Shown here: piece by piece, positions 9,321-20,133 of the stretch
How the letters are laid out: each line of letters begins with the position of its first letter
Numbering within the stretch: position 1 is the stretch's first letter
Origin: an uncultured Aquimarina sp.
Lineage (GTDB): Bacteria > Bacteroidota > Bacteroidia > Flavobacteriales > Flavobacteriaceae
DNA: 64,000 nt
Assembly (NCBI GenBank): GCA_947498785.1
Contig: CANMLS010000025.1
Location: 18,251-82,250, forward strand
Direction of reading: 5' to 3'
Made by a program: the position numbers and the translations under genes
Notes under the pieces: generated by a model
What the model was told of the DNA's origin: nothing
Database searches by the model: none
Seen by the model: only the letters and a program-made list of their open reading frames with translations

Positions 9321-10379
9321 ATGATCAACTTATATAGTACTCAAATTGAATCTCTCTCTGTTCATAAAATCGGAAATAAGAACAAAGGTGAAAATATATT
9401 TCTTTCAGAATCGCCTTACATGGTTAATGATGAGTTGACGGCAATTCTAAAAGAATACTTTTTTAAACCTTTTAGAGAAAAAGAAGAAAACTATTTTCAA
9501 TTTGCTAATGAAGTAGATGTCGAATTTAATCCATTATTCAAAATTGTAACCGAGATTTTTGAAAACCCTTCTTCTGTTCATGAAAAATCAAAAAGAATTG
9601 CTTCTCTGTTATATGAACAATCAAATCATCCACATATCAAAAGTGGAGAGGTCTATGTAACCTATTTAGACAATGTAGCTATAGATAATGAAAAAGTTGA
9701 TGCTATTGGAATCTTTAAATCTGAATTAAAACACGACTTCCTTCAGTTTGAAGAAGGAGAAACCGATATAGAATTATTGATTCAACAAGGAGTAAACTTA
9801 AACAAATTAGACAAAGGATGTTTGATTTTCAATCATAAAAAAGAAGAAGGATATAAAATCTTATCTGTAGATTCTAATCGCTACGACACAAAATATTGGC
9901 TAGAGAATTTCTTAGGTGTAGAAGCTTTTGCTGATGAGAATTTTTACACAAAAAAATATATGAAATTCTGCCAAGATTTTGCCAAAGATGTAGTACTTCC
10001 TGCAGAGGATAAAAAAGAAGAGGTCATGTTTATGAATCGTGCAGTGAATCATTTTGCCAAAAACGATGAGTTCGAAGAATCTGCTTTCTTAAATGAAGTC
10101 ATCGATAATCCAGATCTCATTCCTGAGTTTAAGCATTACAAAACCGAAAAAGCTCCTAAATATCAAATTGAAGATCTTACTTCTTTCCCTATAGCTAACA
10201 ATGCTGTAACCGCTGCACGTAAGAAGATGAAAAATGTTATCAATCTGGATACTAATGTTCAAATAAAAATGGATTTTATAAATCCCGAATCCGCAGAGAA
10301 ATTTGTAGAAAAAGGATGGGATGAGGAAAAACAGATGTATTACTATTTGGTATATTTTAATAAAGAGCAAAAAACTTAA
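9321..10379 (+). CDS. Nucleoid-associated protein, NdpA/YejK family
   Basis: A 352-residue cytoplasmic protein of the NdpA (37-kDa nucleoid-associated) family. The opening INLYSTQIESLSVHKIGNKNKGE and the central SGEVYVTYLDNVAID / VDAIGIFKSE segments are typical. The family binds DNA and is found on the nucleoid; in some phage-defence contexts related proteins sense invaders, but nothing here indicates that. No signal or membrane segment. The following decayed permease gene shows no operon relation. Family call is confident, cellular role poorly known. Confidence 0.85.
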   Translation: MINLYSTQIESLSVHKIGNKNKGENIFLSESPYMVNDELTAILKEYFFKPFREKEENYFQFANEVDVEFNPLFKIVTEIFENPSSVHEKSKRIASLLYEQSNHPHIKSGEVYVTYLDNVAIDNEKVDAIGIFKSELKHDFLQFEEGETDIELLIQQGVNLNKLDKGCLIFNHKKEEGYKILSVDSNRYDTKYWLENFLGVEAFADENFYTKKYMKFCQDFAKDVVLPAEDKKEEVMFMNRAVNHFAKNDEFEESAFLNEVIDNPDLIPEFKHYKTEKAPKYQIEDLTSFPIANNAVTAARKKMKNVINLDTNVQIKMDFINPESAEKFVEKGWDEEKQMYYYLVYFNKEQKT

Positions 10380-10407
10380 AACCTGAAGGCTAAAAATAGA
10401 AGATGAG

Positions 10408-10443
10408 AGTCTATGGTAAAAGTATTCAAATAGACCATAGACT
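10408..10443. repeat. 10-bp perfect inverted repeat, possible hairpin
   Basis: AGTCTATGGT (10408-10417) and ACCATAGACT (10434-10443) are perfect inverted copies around a 16-nt AT-rich loop, just after the nucleoid-protein gene. No T tract follows, so it is not a standard terminator. It abuts the truncated 5' end of the permease remnant and could mark a rearrangement junction. Confidence 0.45.
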
Positions 10444-11059
10444 GCATTATAGTGGGTATTGTAGCATTATTCTGATCGGGATTAACATTTTTTTCTGGTT
10501 TTGAATTAGGTACATTATTAATGTCTGTTTTTGCTTTATTCTTTGATATTGCAATTGCATATACTGCTATAGTTCATTTACTCAATAATCTATTTAAATT
10601 AACACTGGCAGGAAGAAAAGCCAATATTAAGACAGTATTGCATTTTGGATTACAGGCTATTTTATTTGCTTTTTCTCTGTTTGACTTAATTCCAAAACTA
10701 AAAAAAGTAGAGTTTGATACCAAATATTTACCTTATTGGTAGAGCTTTAAGTGGTTTTTTTGGTGGTATATCTTGCCATCAGGGAGCTTTACGTACAGTG
10801 TTTTTGATACTAGTGCAATTAGGCAAGGAAACCTTTATTGCTACAGGAGTTGTTATTGCCTGTTTTATTGATGTTTCAAGAATTAACGTATATGCAAAAG
10901 ATCTCTTACAGTTAGGCGATCAGCTTAATTATACAATGCTTGGAATTGCCATAACATAGGAAATAAATTTCTTAAAGAATCACTATTAAAACTATACAAA
11001 TAGTGGTAGGAATCTTACTTATTGTTTTTGCATTGCTTTTGGGAATTGGTATTATGTAA
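10443..11059 (+). pseudogene. Decayed sulfite exporter TauE/SafE (TSUP) permease
   Basis: Conceptual translation across three frames rebuilds the second part of a TSUP permease. The segment order is GIVALF-stop(TGA 10473)-SGLTFFSGFELGTLL, then DIAIAYTAIVHLLNNLFKLTLAG, then after a frame change near 10735 LSGFFGGISCHQGALRT with FIATGVVIACFIDVSRINVY. Another change near 10957 gives IGNKFLK, and a last one gives IKTIQIVVGILLIVFALLLGIGIM ending at TAA 11057-11059. The GFFGG-x-x-CHQGALR signature is family-specific. At least one nonsense codon and three frameshifts are needed, and no start region is recognisable, so the gene is dead. The short open frames inside are fragments, not genes. Confidence 0.82.
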
Positions 11060-12127
11060 CTACCCTTCCAATAATCTATTCATATTTACATTTTCATAAT
11101 TACGTCGTACAAAATCCATCCCTGTTTTTAAGACTTCACCCATAGAACGACTACGGCGAAATTTTAAATCCAACGTAAAATTATATAAGTGTTCTCTTAA
11201 TTCTTTCAAATTTTCTTCTGTAGAAATCGTATCTTCACACATACAATCAACCAATGTCTCATATCTTGATCTTGAAGTCAATACTCGTTTAGCAAGAATA
11301 GAACGTTCTTCTTTTTTATATTGTTCTATAGAGCTAGCTTGTAATTTATTCATCACAATATCTACCATGTCAAAATTTTCTTTAAAAAATTGTGGTTGAT
11401 ACACCTTGAGTTTACCCTCAAAACATTGCTGATCAAAATCAATTGCCCGTATCTTATACTCTACATGGTCAAAATCATGAATCGGAATAATTACATAGTT
11501 ATAAGAACGCATATCCCCTAACAATAGCATTTGGCACCGTTCATTAAACTTCACAAATTCTTTAGCTATCTGTGATTTAGCCTGATCGCTTAAATCAGGT
11601 AAAAAATCCTTAATAAATACATCTCCAGGAATCCCTGCAATATGTTCTTCAATTAACGTATTTTTATACACTAAGAAATTAATCCGATTTGGAGAAAACA
11701 TATGCTCTAGTTCTAATCCATAAATACGAGAAGCATCTGCTTTTTTTACATAAACATAAGTATAGTTATCGTTCAATATATTCCTAACTTTAATTCTAAA
11801 AGGTTTTGAATTGCCAAACGTACAATAATCTATTGCATCTATATTCAAAAACTCTATAGCATCTTCATTACCGTCAGAATGCAATATAGTATACACTTTT
11901 TTAAGACTAGACTCTATCTCTACCCTCTCATGTTCTTCATAAAACACCCTCACCCATAGCGTATCTTTGTCATTACTATCATAAACCACTATAGATCCCG
12001 AAAACCTCAACAAATCATCATAAAATATGGGAATCTTGATTTTTCGATTGCATTCGCGCAGATAAGCATCTAACTGATTACTTATAGGATACGTTGGTTT
12101 TTTCTTCGACATTAATTTTTCTTCCAT
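11060..12127 (-). CDS. Conserved flavobacterial protein of unknown function, possibly kinase-like fold
   Basis: About 355 residues, soluble, no signal peptide; I do not recognise a named family. Starts at 12151, 12127 (MEEKL) or 12112 (MSKKK) are possible; 12127 was chosen. Residues after about 185 read EHIAGIPGDVFI, LLLGDMRSYNYVI and RAIDFDQQCFEGK. The spacing G-D-M-R-S-Y-N then I-D-F-D resembles the catalytic loop (D...N) and metal-binding D of kinase-like or HipA/phosphotransferase folds. That is inference, not a proven match. The C-terminal 100 residues are highly charged and helical. It converges on the dead permease (1 bp apart) and diverges from the ABC transporter genes. Confidence 0.6.
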   Translation of the reverse strand: MEEKLMSKKKPTYPISNQLDAYLRECNRKIKIPIFYDDLLRFSGSIVVYDSNDKDTLWVRVFYEEHERVEIESSLKKVYTILHSDGNEDAIEFLNIDAIDYCTFGNSKPFRIKVRNILNDNYTYVYVKKADASRIYGLELEHMFSPNRINFLVYKNTLIEEHIAGIPGDVFIKDFLPDLSDQAKSQIAKEFVKFNERCQMLLLGDMRSYNYVIIPIHDFDHVEYKIRAIDFDQQCFEGKLKVYQPQFFKENFDMVDIVMNKLQASSIEQYKKEERSILAKRVLTSRSRYETLVDCMCEDTISTEENLKELREHLYNFTLDLKFRRSRSMGEVLKTGMDFVRRNYENVNMNRLLEG

Positions 12128-12273
12128 AACATGCTTCTCTAAGAGAAGCAATTTACAAATTTCAATTCCAAATTCTAAAAACTATTAATAATCCGTCAAT
12201 AACTATCAACTATCTTGTAACAAAACTCTATACTCATCGTCTTGTTTTATATAACCACCAAAAACAATTACAA

Positions 12274-13176
12274 TTGGAAAATATACTTACCATAAATAAT
12301 CTTACTAAAAGGTTTGGGCCAATTACGGCTGTCAAAGACCTATCTTTTACCATAAAAAAGGGGAATGTGTATGGGATTCTTGGACCAAACGGAAGTGGTA
12401 AATCAACTACTTTGGGAATCGTTCTTAATGTCGTTAATAGTACCTCTGGTGGATTTACCTGGTTTGATGGAAACACATCTACGCATAATGCTTTAAAGAA
12501 AGTTGGAGCAATCATTGAGCGTCCTAACTTTTATCCATACATGACAGCTGCACAAAACTTAAAACTGGTATGCCAAATCAAAGGTGTTTCTTCTGCAAAA
12601 ATTGAAGAAAAACTTGAGGTTGTTGGATTATTAGATCGTAAAGACAGTAAATTCAGAACATTTTCTCTCGGAATGAAACAACGTCTGGCTATTGCTTCTG
12701 CCCTATTAAATGATCCTGAGATTTTAATTTTGGATGAACCTACCAATGGACTCGATCCACAAGGAATACACCAAATACGAGAAATCATAAAAAAGATTGC
12801 ATCTCAAGGAACCACTATTCTTTTGGCATCTCACTTACTTGATGAAGTAGAAAAAGTATGTAGTCACGTGGTTATTATAAGAAAAGGGATAAAACTTTAT
12901 TCTGGACCAGTAGATGAGATGAATGCGAGTTATGGATTCTTTGAGCTTAAAAGTGAACAAAAATCAGCATTGGTAGCATGGTTATCAAAACATAAAGATT
13001 TTAAAAACTTTAAAGAAGAGAATGACAATAAAATTATTGCGTTTTTAGCACATGAGTTAGATGCAGAAAGTCTTAACAGGCAATTATTTAAAGAAGGGAT
13101 AGTTCTTACGCACCTGGTAAAACGAAAAGAAAGCCTCGAAGAACAATTCTTACAATTAACCAACAATTTAAACTAA
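12274..13176 (+). CDS. ABC transporter ATP-binding protein
   Basis: A 300-residue ABC ATPase energising the permease encoded 4 bp downstream. Walker A GPNGSGKST lies at residues 37-45, the signature SLGMKQRLA and Walker B LILDEPTNGLDPQG follow in normal order, with the switch histidine in LASHLLDEVE. It is of the ABC-2/bacitracin-export type. The only sensible start is TTG at 12274 (ENILTINNLTKRFG follows); no in-frame ATG or GTG lies upstream near enough, so a rare start codon is used. Substrate unknown; antibiotics, lipids or peptides are the usual cargo of this class. Confidence 0.9.
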   Translation: MENILTINNLTKRFGPITAVKDLSFTIKKGNVYGILGPNGSGKSTTLGIVLNVVNSTSGGFTWFDGNTSTHNALKKVGAIIERPNFYPYMTAAQNLKLVCQIKGVSSAKIEEKLEVVGLLDRKDSKFRTFSLGMKQRLAIASALLNDPEILILDEPTNGLDPQGIHQIREIIKKIASQGTTILLASHLLDEVEKVCSHVVIIRKGIKLYSGPVDEMNASYGFFELKSEQKSALVAWLSKHKDFKNFKEENDNKIIAFLAHELDAESLNRQLFKEGIVLTHLVKRKESLEEQFLQLTNNLN

Positions 13177-13180
13177 AGCC

Positions 13181-14020
13181 ATGTTACGACTACTCAATAT
13201 AGAATTTCAAAAATTAAGGTATAATAAAGCTGCCAAAGTTTTAACGATTACGTACTTTATACTCATTACAGCAATTGCATTGATCGCTTCTTATGAATTT
13301 AGCTTTGGAGGAGTAAACTTCCGTTTAGCAGATCAAGGGATATTCAATTTTCCATATATCTGGCATTTTAATGCATATATCGCAGCGTGGTTAAAACTCT
13401 TTCTGGCGATTGTTATCGTTTCTATTATGGCAAACGAATATACCAATCGAACCTTGAAACAAAATTTGATCGATGGATTAAGTAAAAAAGAATTTTTAGC
13501 CTCAAAGTTTCTTACCGTTGTAGTATTTTCTCTTATTTCGACCGTATTTTTATTTATCGTTTCATTAATCCTTGGATTAATTTTTTCAGATTACAATGAG
13601 TTTTCAATTGTATTTTCGGGGATAGAATTCATTTTTGCTTATTTCCTTAAGCTAGTAGGCTTCTTTTCATTTTGCATGTTTCTTGGTATCTTAATCAAAA
13701 GATCCGCCTTTGCATTAGGGTTTTTAATTTTCTGGCAAATTATCGAAGGGTTAGTCCGATTACTCTCTAGCTTGTTTAAATGGAAGTTTAATACAGATAT
13801 CATAGATAAAATAATACCTTTCCTACCCTTGGAAAGTATGAGTAATCTGGTTAACGAACCTTTTACCAGATTAAATTTTGTACAATCAGCAGCAAACCAG
13901 TTAGGAGAAAACTTTCAAAGTGATTATGCAGTACATTGGTATGAGATCTTGATAGTTTTGATTTGGACAGCAGTTTTCGTCAATCTTTCTTATAAATTAC
14001 TAAAAAAGAGAGATTTATAA
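13181..14020 (+). CDS. ABC-2 type transporter permease
   Basis: A 279-residue integral membrane protein with six predicted helices: about residues 20-37, 65-85 (after the IWHFNAYIAAW segment), 108-130, 148-170, 175-195 and 255-272. The long first extracytoplasmic loop is typical of ABC-2 permeases of the bacitracin/gliding type. It starts 4 bp after the ATPase gene and must be translated from the same mRNA. The pair probably forms a homodimeric permease with two ATPases. A GldA/GldF-like role is possible in a gliding flavobacterium, but no GldG-like partner follows, so this is not claimed. Confidence 0.85.
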   Translation: MLRLLNIEFQKLRYNKAAKVLTITYFILITAIALIASYEFSFGGVNFRLADQGIFNFPYIWHFNAYIAAWLKLFLAIVIVSIMANEYTNRTLKQNLIDGLSKKEFLASKFLTVVVFSLISTVFLFIVSLILGLIFSDYNEFSIVFSGIEFIFAYFLKLVGFFSFCMFLGILIKRSAFALGFLIFWQIIEGLVRLLSSLFKWKFNTDIIDKIIPFLPLESMSNLVNEPFTRLNFVQSAANQLGENFQSDYAVHWYEILIVLIWTAVFVNLSYKLLKKRDL

Positions 14021-14045
14021 TATATTTGAGTATTACAACTCAAGT

Positions 14046-16871
14046 ATGCAGAATATTTATGCCGTTTTTATCATTATTCTCTTATATCACTTCTCGGCAC
14101 AAAGTCAAGGAGAGGCTAATAATTGGTATTTTGGGCAAAATGCAGGAATCAGTTTTAATACTACTCCTCCTACTGCCCTTACTAATGGTCGAATTGATAC
14201 CTTAGAAGGATGCACTACAATTTCTGATGCTACTGGGAATTTGTTATTTTACACTGATGGAATTACCGTATGGGATCGGTTTCATAACATTATGAATAAC
14301 GGAACTGGTCTAAAAGGAGATCCCTCTAGTACTTCATCTGCTTTAATTGTACCACAACCCAATACACCAAATATCTATATCATTTTTACCGTAGATGAAC
14401 CTCATCATGATAATGCAGATACAGACCCTCTAACTTCTGATGGAGATGGTGTTAACGACGGGTTTATGTTCTCTATAGTAGACATGTCTCTTAACGGAGG
14501 AAATGGAGGAATTGTACAAGGACAGAAGAATATACCATTAATCACTTATAATGCATCTGGACTTCTCGATAGTGCGTATAAATGTTCAGAAAAGATAACT
14601 GCTATCAAAAGTGATGATTGTAATTCTTTTTGGATAATTACTCATTTTGTAGATACATTTTATGCCTTTAAAGTAGATCAAACTGGTGTGAATACAACTC
14701 CTGTTAGATCACGTATAGGAGTTACTGTACCTCTTACTGGATATCGACGTAATGCTTTGGGTTATATAAAAGCTTCTCCAGAAGGAGATAAACTAGCAGT
14801 TGCACATTTTGGTTTTGCTACTGTCACTGCAGGAAATGGACCAGGAAAAGTTCTTTTATATAACTTTAATAATAGTATAGGAGTTGTATCTAATGAAATC
14901 GAACTTTATAATGGGGATTCTCCTTACGGAATAGAGTTTTCACAGAGCGGACAACGACTCTACAGCACCATTGGTTTAGAAGATGAAGGAAATGGAAAAA
15001 GTTTTCTTATGCAATATAATCTATCACTTCCTGATGATCAAATAGCAGCAAGCGGAATCAGAATCAAAAATGAGAACAATCAAGATTTATTTGATTTTAA
15101 TGAAGGGGCTCTACAATTAGGCCCAGACGGAAAAATATACAGAGCTCTTTTTAATTTTGCCTTAGAGGAAGGTAATTATCTCGGAATCATAGAAAATCCA
15201 GAAGCATTAGGTAATAGTGTTATTTATAATGAAAAAGGAATTTTAGTTAATGTAGATGGGTTTAGAAATGTTAGGTTAGGTCTACCTCCATTCATTCAAT
15301 CTATTTTTGCACAAACGGTTGATATTATTAATAATGGTAATCCAAATGATGTAAACCTATCTCTTTGCGATGGTGACACTTATAGATTGTCATATCTTAA
15401 TATTCCAGGAGCCACATATATCTGGTTTATCAATGATGCTCCAACCACAAATACTACTAATTTTTTAGATATTACTGCAACAGGAAATTATAGATTAGAA
15501 ATTGATCTTAATGATGGCAGCTGTCCATTAATCGGAGTAGCAAATGCTACCTTTTTTGATATTCCGGTAGCAGCTCCAGCAAATATAGTGCAATGCGATG
15601 CTTATCAAACCAGCGGAGATAACATTACAATATTTGATTTACATACGGTTGACGATCAACTTATAGGTGGAAACTCAGAATTTAGCACTCAATTTTTTAA
15701 CGATATGACTTCTGCCATGGCAGGAACTCCAAGAATAAGTAATGAAGATGCTTTTGAAAACAGCATAAATAATCAACAAATCTATGCTCGTGTATTAAAC
15801 ACAGAAAACCCTAATTGTTTCGATATCACAATAGTGACTCTAGAAGTAAGTACAACAGACATTAATGATGTAGAACTCAGAGCATGTGATGATGATGGTA
15901 TAGAAGATGGTTTTACTATATTTAATCTAGCAGAAGCAGATGCTCAAGTATTATTTGGAATAACAACCACCAATCTTACAATTTCTTACTATGAGAGTAC
16001 AGAAGATGCATTATTAAATAGAAACCCTATTACCTCTTTGACAAATACAACACAGAACTCTCTGGGAGATGATATTGTTTATGCTAAAGCCGAAGAAAGT
16101 AATGGAGCGTGTTTTGGAATTAGTCGTATCAGTCTTTTTGTAATCCCTCTTCCGCAGATAGAAGCAGATACATCATATTTCATATGTCAAAATGAAACCA
16201 GCATAGATATTGATGCAGGTATACCATTGAATGGCAATATTAGAGATTTTACAATTTTATGGTCTACTAATGAGACCAGTCAAACTATTTCTGTAAGTCA
16301 ACCAGGAATTTATACTGCTCAAATTACTAGTATGCTCACTGGATGTTCTAAAACTAGAACTATAGAGGTAATTGCTTCTAGTATAGCAACGATACAATCT
16401 ATAGATATTAATGATGCTCGAGATAATAATATTGTCACAATTAATGCAGTAGGTTTAGGAAACTACGAATACGCTATCGAAATAGAAGGGGTTTTAAGCA
16501 ACTATCAAGACGACCCCACTTTTATTAATATACCTCCAGGATTTCATACCATTTCTATAAGAGATAAAAATGGATGTGTTCCTATAATTACACAAGATAT
16601 TTCTATTGTTGGCTTTCCTAAATATTTTACTCCAAATGGAGATGGATTTCATGAAACATGGAATGTTGAAGGCATATCAACAGAGATTATGTCCAATTCT
16701 TTAATTTGCATCTTCAATCGCCACGGAAAACTCCTCAAACAATTAAGAGCAGGAGGTTCTGGATGGGATGGGGTCCACAATGGTCAAATAATGCCTTCTA
16801 GTCAATATTGGTTTCGTGTAGAACTGGATGATGGTAGAATTCTTACAGGGAGTTTTTCCTTAATTAGATAA
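14046..16871 (+). CDS. Secreted protein with T9SS type B (gliding motility-associated) C-terminal domain
   Basis: A 941-residue secreted protein. A signal peptide covers about residues 1-20 (cut after SAQS). Residues 25-420 look like a beta-propeller or surface repeat region beginning ANNWYFGQNAGISFN, a common flavobacterial surface-protein opening. Residues 430-860 form Ig/PKD-like domains rich in N, D and T. The last 85 residues match the type B sorting domain: FPKYFTPNGDGFHETWNV, IFNRHGKLLKQL, GWDGVHNGQIMPSSQYWF and a final GSFSLIR. T9SS should export it and leave it on the surface or free. No catalytic motif was found; adhesion or gliding are possible roles. Confidence 0.88.
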   Translation: MQNIYAVFIIILLYHFSAQSQGEANNWYFGQNAGISFNTTPPTALTNGRIDTLEGCTTISDATGNLLFYTDGITVWDRFHNIMNNGTGLKGDPSSTSSALIVPQPNTPNIYIIFTVDEPHHDNADTDPLTSDGDGVNDGFMFSIVDMSLNGGNGGIVQGQKNIPLITYNASGLLDSAYKCSEKITAIKSDDCNSFWIITHFVDTFYAFKVDQTGVNTTPVRSRIGVTVPLTGYRRNALGYIKASPEGDKLAVAHFGFATVTAGNGPGKVLLYNFNNSIGVVSNEIELYNGDSPYGIEFSQSGQRLYSTIGLEDEGNGKSFLMQYNLSLPDDQIAASGIRIKNENNQDLFDFNEGALQLGPDGKIYRALFNFALEEGNYLGIIENPEALGNSVIYNEKGILVNVDGFRNVRLGLPPFIQSIFAQTVDIINNGNPNDVNLSLCDGDTYRLSYLNIPGATYIWFINDAPTTNTTNFLDITATGNYRLEIDLNDGSCPLIGVANATFFDIPVAAPANIVQCDAYQTSGDNITIFDLHTVDDQLIGGNSEFSTQFFNDMTSAMAGTPRISNEDAFENSINNQQIYARVLNTENPNCFDITIVTLEVSTTDINDVELRACDDDGIEDGFTIFNLAEADAQVLFGITTTNLTISYYESTEDALLNRNPITSLTNTTQNSLGDDIVYAKAEESNGACFGISRISLFVIPLPQIEADTSYFICQNETSIDIDAGIPLNGNIRDFTILWSTNETSQTISVSQPGIYTAQITSMLTGCSKTRTIEVIASSIATIQSIDINDARDNNIVTINAVGLGNYEYAIEIEGVLSNYQDDPTFINIPPGFHTISIRDKNGCVPIITQDISIVGFPKYFTPNGDGFHETWNVEGISTEIMSNSLICIFNRHGKLLKQLRAGGSGWDGVHNGQIMPSSQYWFRVELDDGRILTGSFSLIR

Positions 16872-17001
16872 AACAAATAGCTTCTATATGTTCTATTGGT
16901 TTTATAAAAACAAACAGTATTATTAGATATTTTTAAGAATAAATAACAATACATATGTGTTTTGATTCAGTATCTTTATTCTTAAAAAGAAAGAGTATAT
17001 A

Positions 17002-19008
17002 ATGAAGTTCGAACTGGAATCTGAATTCAAACCTACCGGGGATCAGCCAGAAGCTATAAAACAATTAGCAGAAGGTATAGAAGCCAATGAAAAATACCAA
17101 ACACTTCTTGGAGTCACAGGTTCAGGAAAAACATTTACTGCTGCCAATGTAATCGAAAGAGTGCAACGTCCAACTCTGATATTAGCACATAATAAAACAC
17201 TTGCAGCACAACTTTATTCTGAGTTTAAACAGTTTTTTCCTAAAAATGCTGTAGAATATTTTGTTTCGTATTATGATTATTATCAACCTGAAGCCTATAT
17301 TCCTACCTCTGGGACTTATATTGAAAAAGATTTGTCTATTAATGATGAAATTGAAAAAATGCGACTAAGCGCAACTTCTTCTTTGTTATCAGGCAGAAGA
17401 GATGTACTTGTTGTAGCATCAGTATCATGTCTATACGGTATTGGTAACCCCATAGAGTTTCAGAAAAATGTAATTTCAATACAATCAGGACAATTTGTAT
17501 CCAGAACTGCTTTATTACATCGTTTAGTACAAAGTTTGTATTCCAGAACCGAAGCAGAATTTAAACATGGAAATTTTAGAATAAAAGGAGATACAGTTGA
17601 TATTTTTCCTGGATATGCTGATGATGCATTTAGAGTACATTTTTTTGGAGATGAAATTGAAGAAATCGAAGCTTTTGATGTTCAAACCAATGAAATTATT
17701 GAAAAATACGATCAATTAAATATCTATCCTGCCAATATGTTTGTGACTTCACCTGAAGTATTGAACGGTGCTATTGATCAAATAGCATTAGATTTAGGTA
17801 AACAGGTAGAATATTTTAAGGAGATAGGAAAACCACTAGAAGCCAAGAGACTTGAAGAACGTACCAACTTCGATCTCGAAATGATTAAAGAGTTAGGGTA
17901 TTGTTCTGGAATAGAAAATTACTCTCGCTATCTGGATGGAAGAGCTCCCGGAACAAGACCATTCTGTTTATTAGATTACTTCCCTGATGACTATCTGATG
18001 ATTATAGATGAAAGTCATGTGACTGTACCACAAACCCATGCTATGTATGGCGGGGACCGTTCTCGAAAAGAGAATCTTGTAGAATATGGCTTTAGACTTC
18101 CTGCTGCAATGGATAATCGTCCATTAAAATTTGAAGAACTTGAAGCGATACAAAATCAGGTACTGTATATTAGTGCAACACCTGCTGATTATGAATTACA
18201 GAAAAGTGAAGGTACATATGTAGAACAAATTATAAGACCAACTGGTCTGCTAGATCCAATAATTGAAGTGCGCCCTAGTTTGAATCAAATTGATGATCTT
18301 ATCGAAGAAATACATAAGAGAATTGAAGTTGACGAACGTATTTTGGTTACTACTTTAACCAAAAGAATGGCAGAGGAATTAGCAAAATACCTAACACGAA
18401 TAGAAGTTAGATGTAGATATATTCATAGCGACGTGGATACACTAGAACGAGTAGAAATCATGCAGGATTTAAGAAAAGGAATCTTTGATGTACTCATCGG
18501 TGTGAATTTACTTCGTGAAGGACTGGATTTACCAGAAGTATCATTAGTTGCTATTTTGGATGCTGACAAAGAAGGTTTTTTAAGAAACAAAAGATCCTTA
18601 GTTCAAACTGTTGGTAGAGCTGCTAGAAATGTAAATGGTAGAGCGATCATGTATGCCGACAAAATTACTGATAGTATGCAAAAAACAATGGATGATACCG
18701 AGTATAGAAGAGGAAGACAAATTGCTTACAACAAAAAACATGGCATTTCTCCTACGGCTATCAAAAAATCATTAGACAATGCTCTTGCTGGTAAAAAAGT
18801 GGAGCCTTATGTTTTTGAAAATGCACCTACACTAAAAGCTGCAGAAGAAGAAACTTTATATTATACTAAGGAACAACTCGAGACTCGTATTCGAAATGTT
18901 CGAAAGGAAATGGAAAAAGCTGCAAAAGAATTAGATTTTATGACTGCAGCTCGATTAAGAGATGAAATTAAAATGTTACAAGGAAAAATTCAGGATCAAA
19001 AAGTGTGA
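17002..19008 (+). CDS. uvrB: Excinuclease ABC subunit B
   Basis: A 668-residue UvrB, the helicase-like damage-verification subunit of nucleotide excision repair that receives DNA from UvrA and recruits UvrC. Walker A GVTGSGKT is at residues 37-44, the DNA-clamping beta-hairpin motif YYDYYQPEAYIPTSGTYIEK follows, then DEB-box-like DESHVTVPQ, helicase motif VLIGVNLLREGLDLPEV and the QTVGRAARN arginine finger. The C-terminal UVR motif (about residues 630-665) that contacts UvrC is intact. Length is normal. A TATCTTTA box near 16970 is a weak promoter candidate. Clearly functional by sequence. Confidence 0.97.
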   Translation: MKFELESEFKPTGDQPEAIKQLAEGIEANEKYQTLLGVTGSGKTFTAANVIERVQRPTLILAHNKTLAAQLYSEFKQFFPKNAVEYFVSYYDYYQPEAYIPTSGTYIEKDLSINDEIEKMRLSATSSLLSGRRDVLVVASVSCLYGIGNPIEFQKNVISIQSGQFVSRTALLHRLVQSLYSRTEAEFKHGNFRIKGDTVDIFPGYADDAFRVHFFGDEIEEIEAFDVQTNEIIEKYDQLNIYPANMFVTSPEVLNGAIDQIALDLGKQVEYFKEIGKPLEAKRLEERTNFDLEMIKELGYCSGIENYSRYLDGRAPGTRPFCLLDYFPDDYLMIIDESHVTVPQTHAMYGGDRSRKENLVEYGFRLPAAMDNRPLKFEELEAIQNQVLYISATPADYELQKSEGTYVEQIIRPTGLLDPIIEVRPSLNQIDDLIEEIHKRIEVDERILVTTLTKRMAEELAKYLTRIEVRCRYIHSDVDTLERVEIMQDLRKGIFDVLIGVNLLREGLDLPEVSLVAILDADKEGFLRNKRSLVQTVGRAARNVNGRAIMYADKITDSMQKTMDDTEYRRGRQIAYNKKHGISPTAIKKSLDNALAGKKVEPYVFENAPTLKAAEEETLYYTKEQLETRIRNVRKEMEKAAKELDFMTAARLRDEIKMLQGKIQDQKV

Positions 19009-19032
19009 TTTCTTTGAAATAACATATTATGA

Positions 19033-20091
<1,059 letters not shown>

Positions 20092-20133
20092 ATGCTTTTA
20101 ATCGACTATCATCATACTATAAGTGAATAAAAA

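Noticed and set aside
10089..10370. Minus-strand frame inside the nucleoid-associated protein gene
   Set aside because: Fully antisense to a well-supported gene and hydrophobic from reversed acidic codons.
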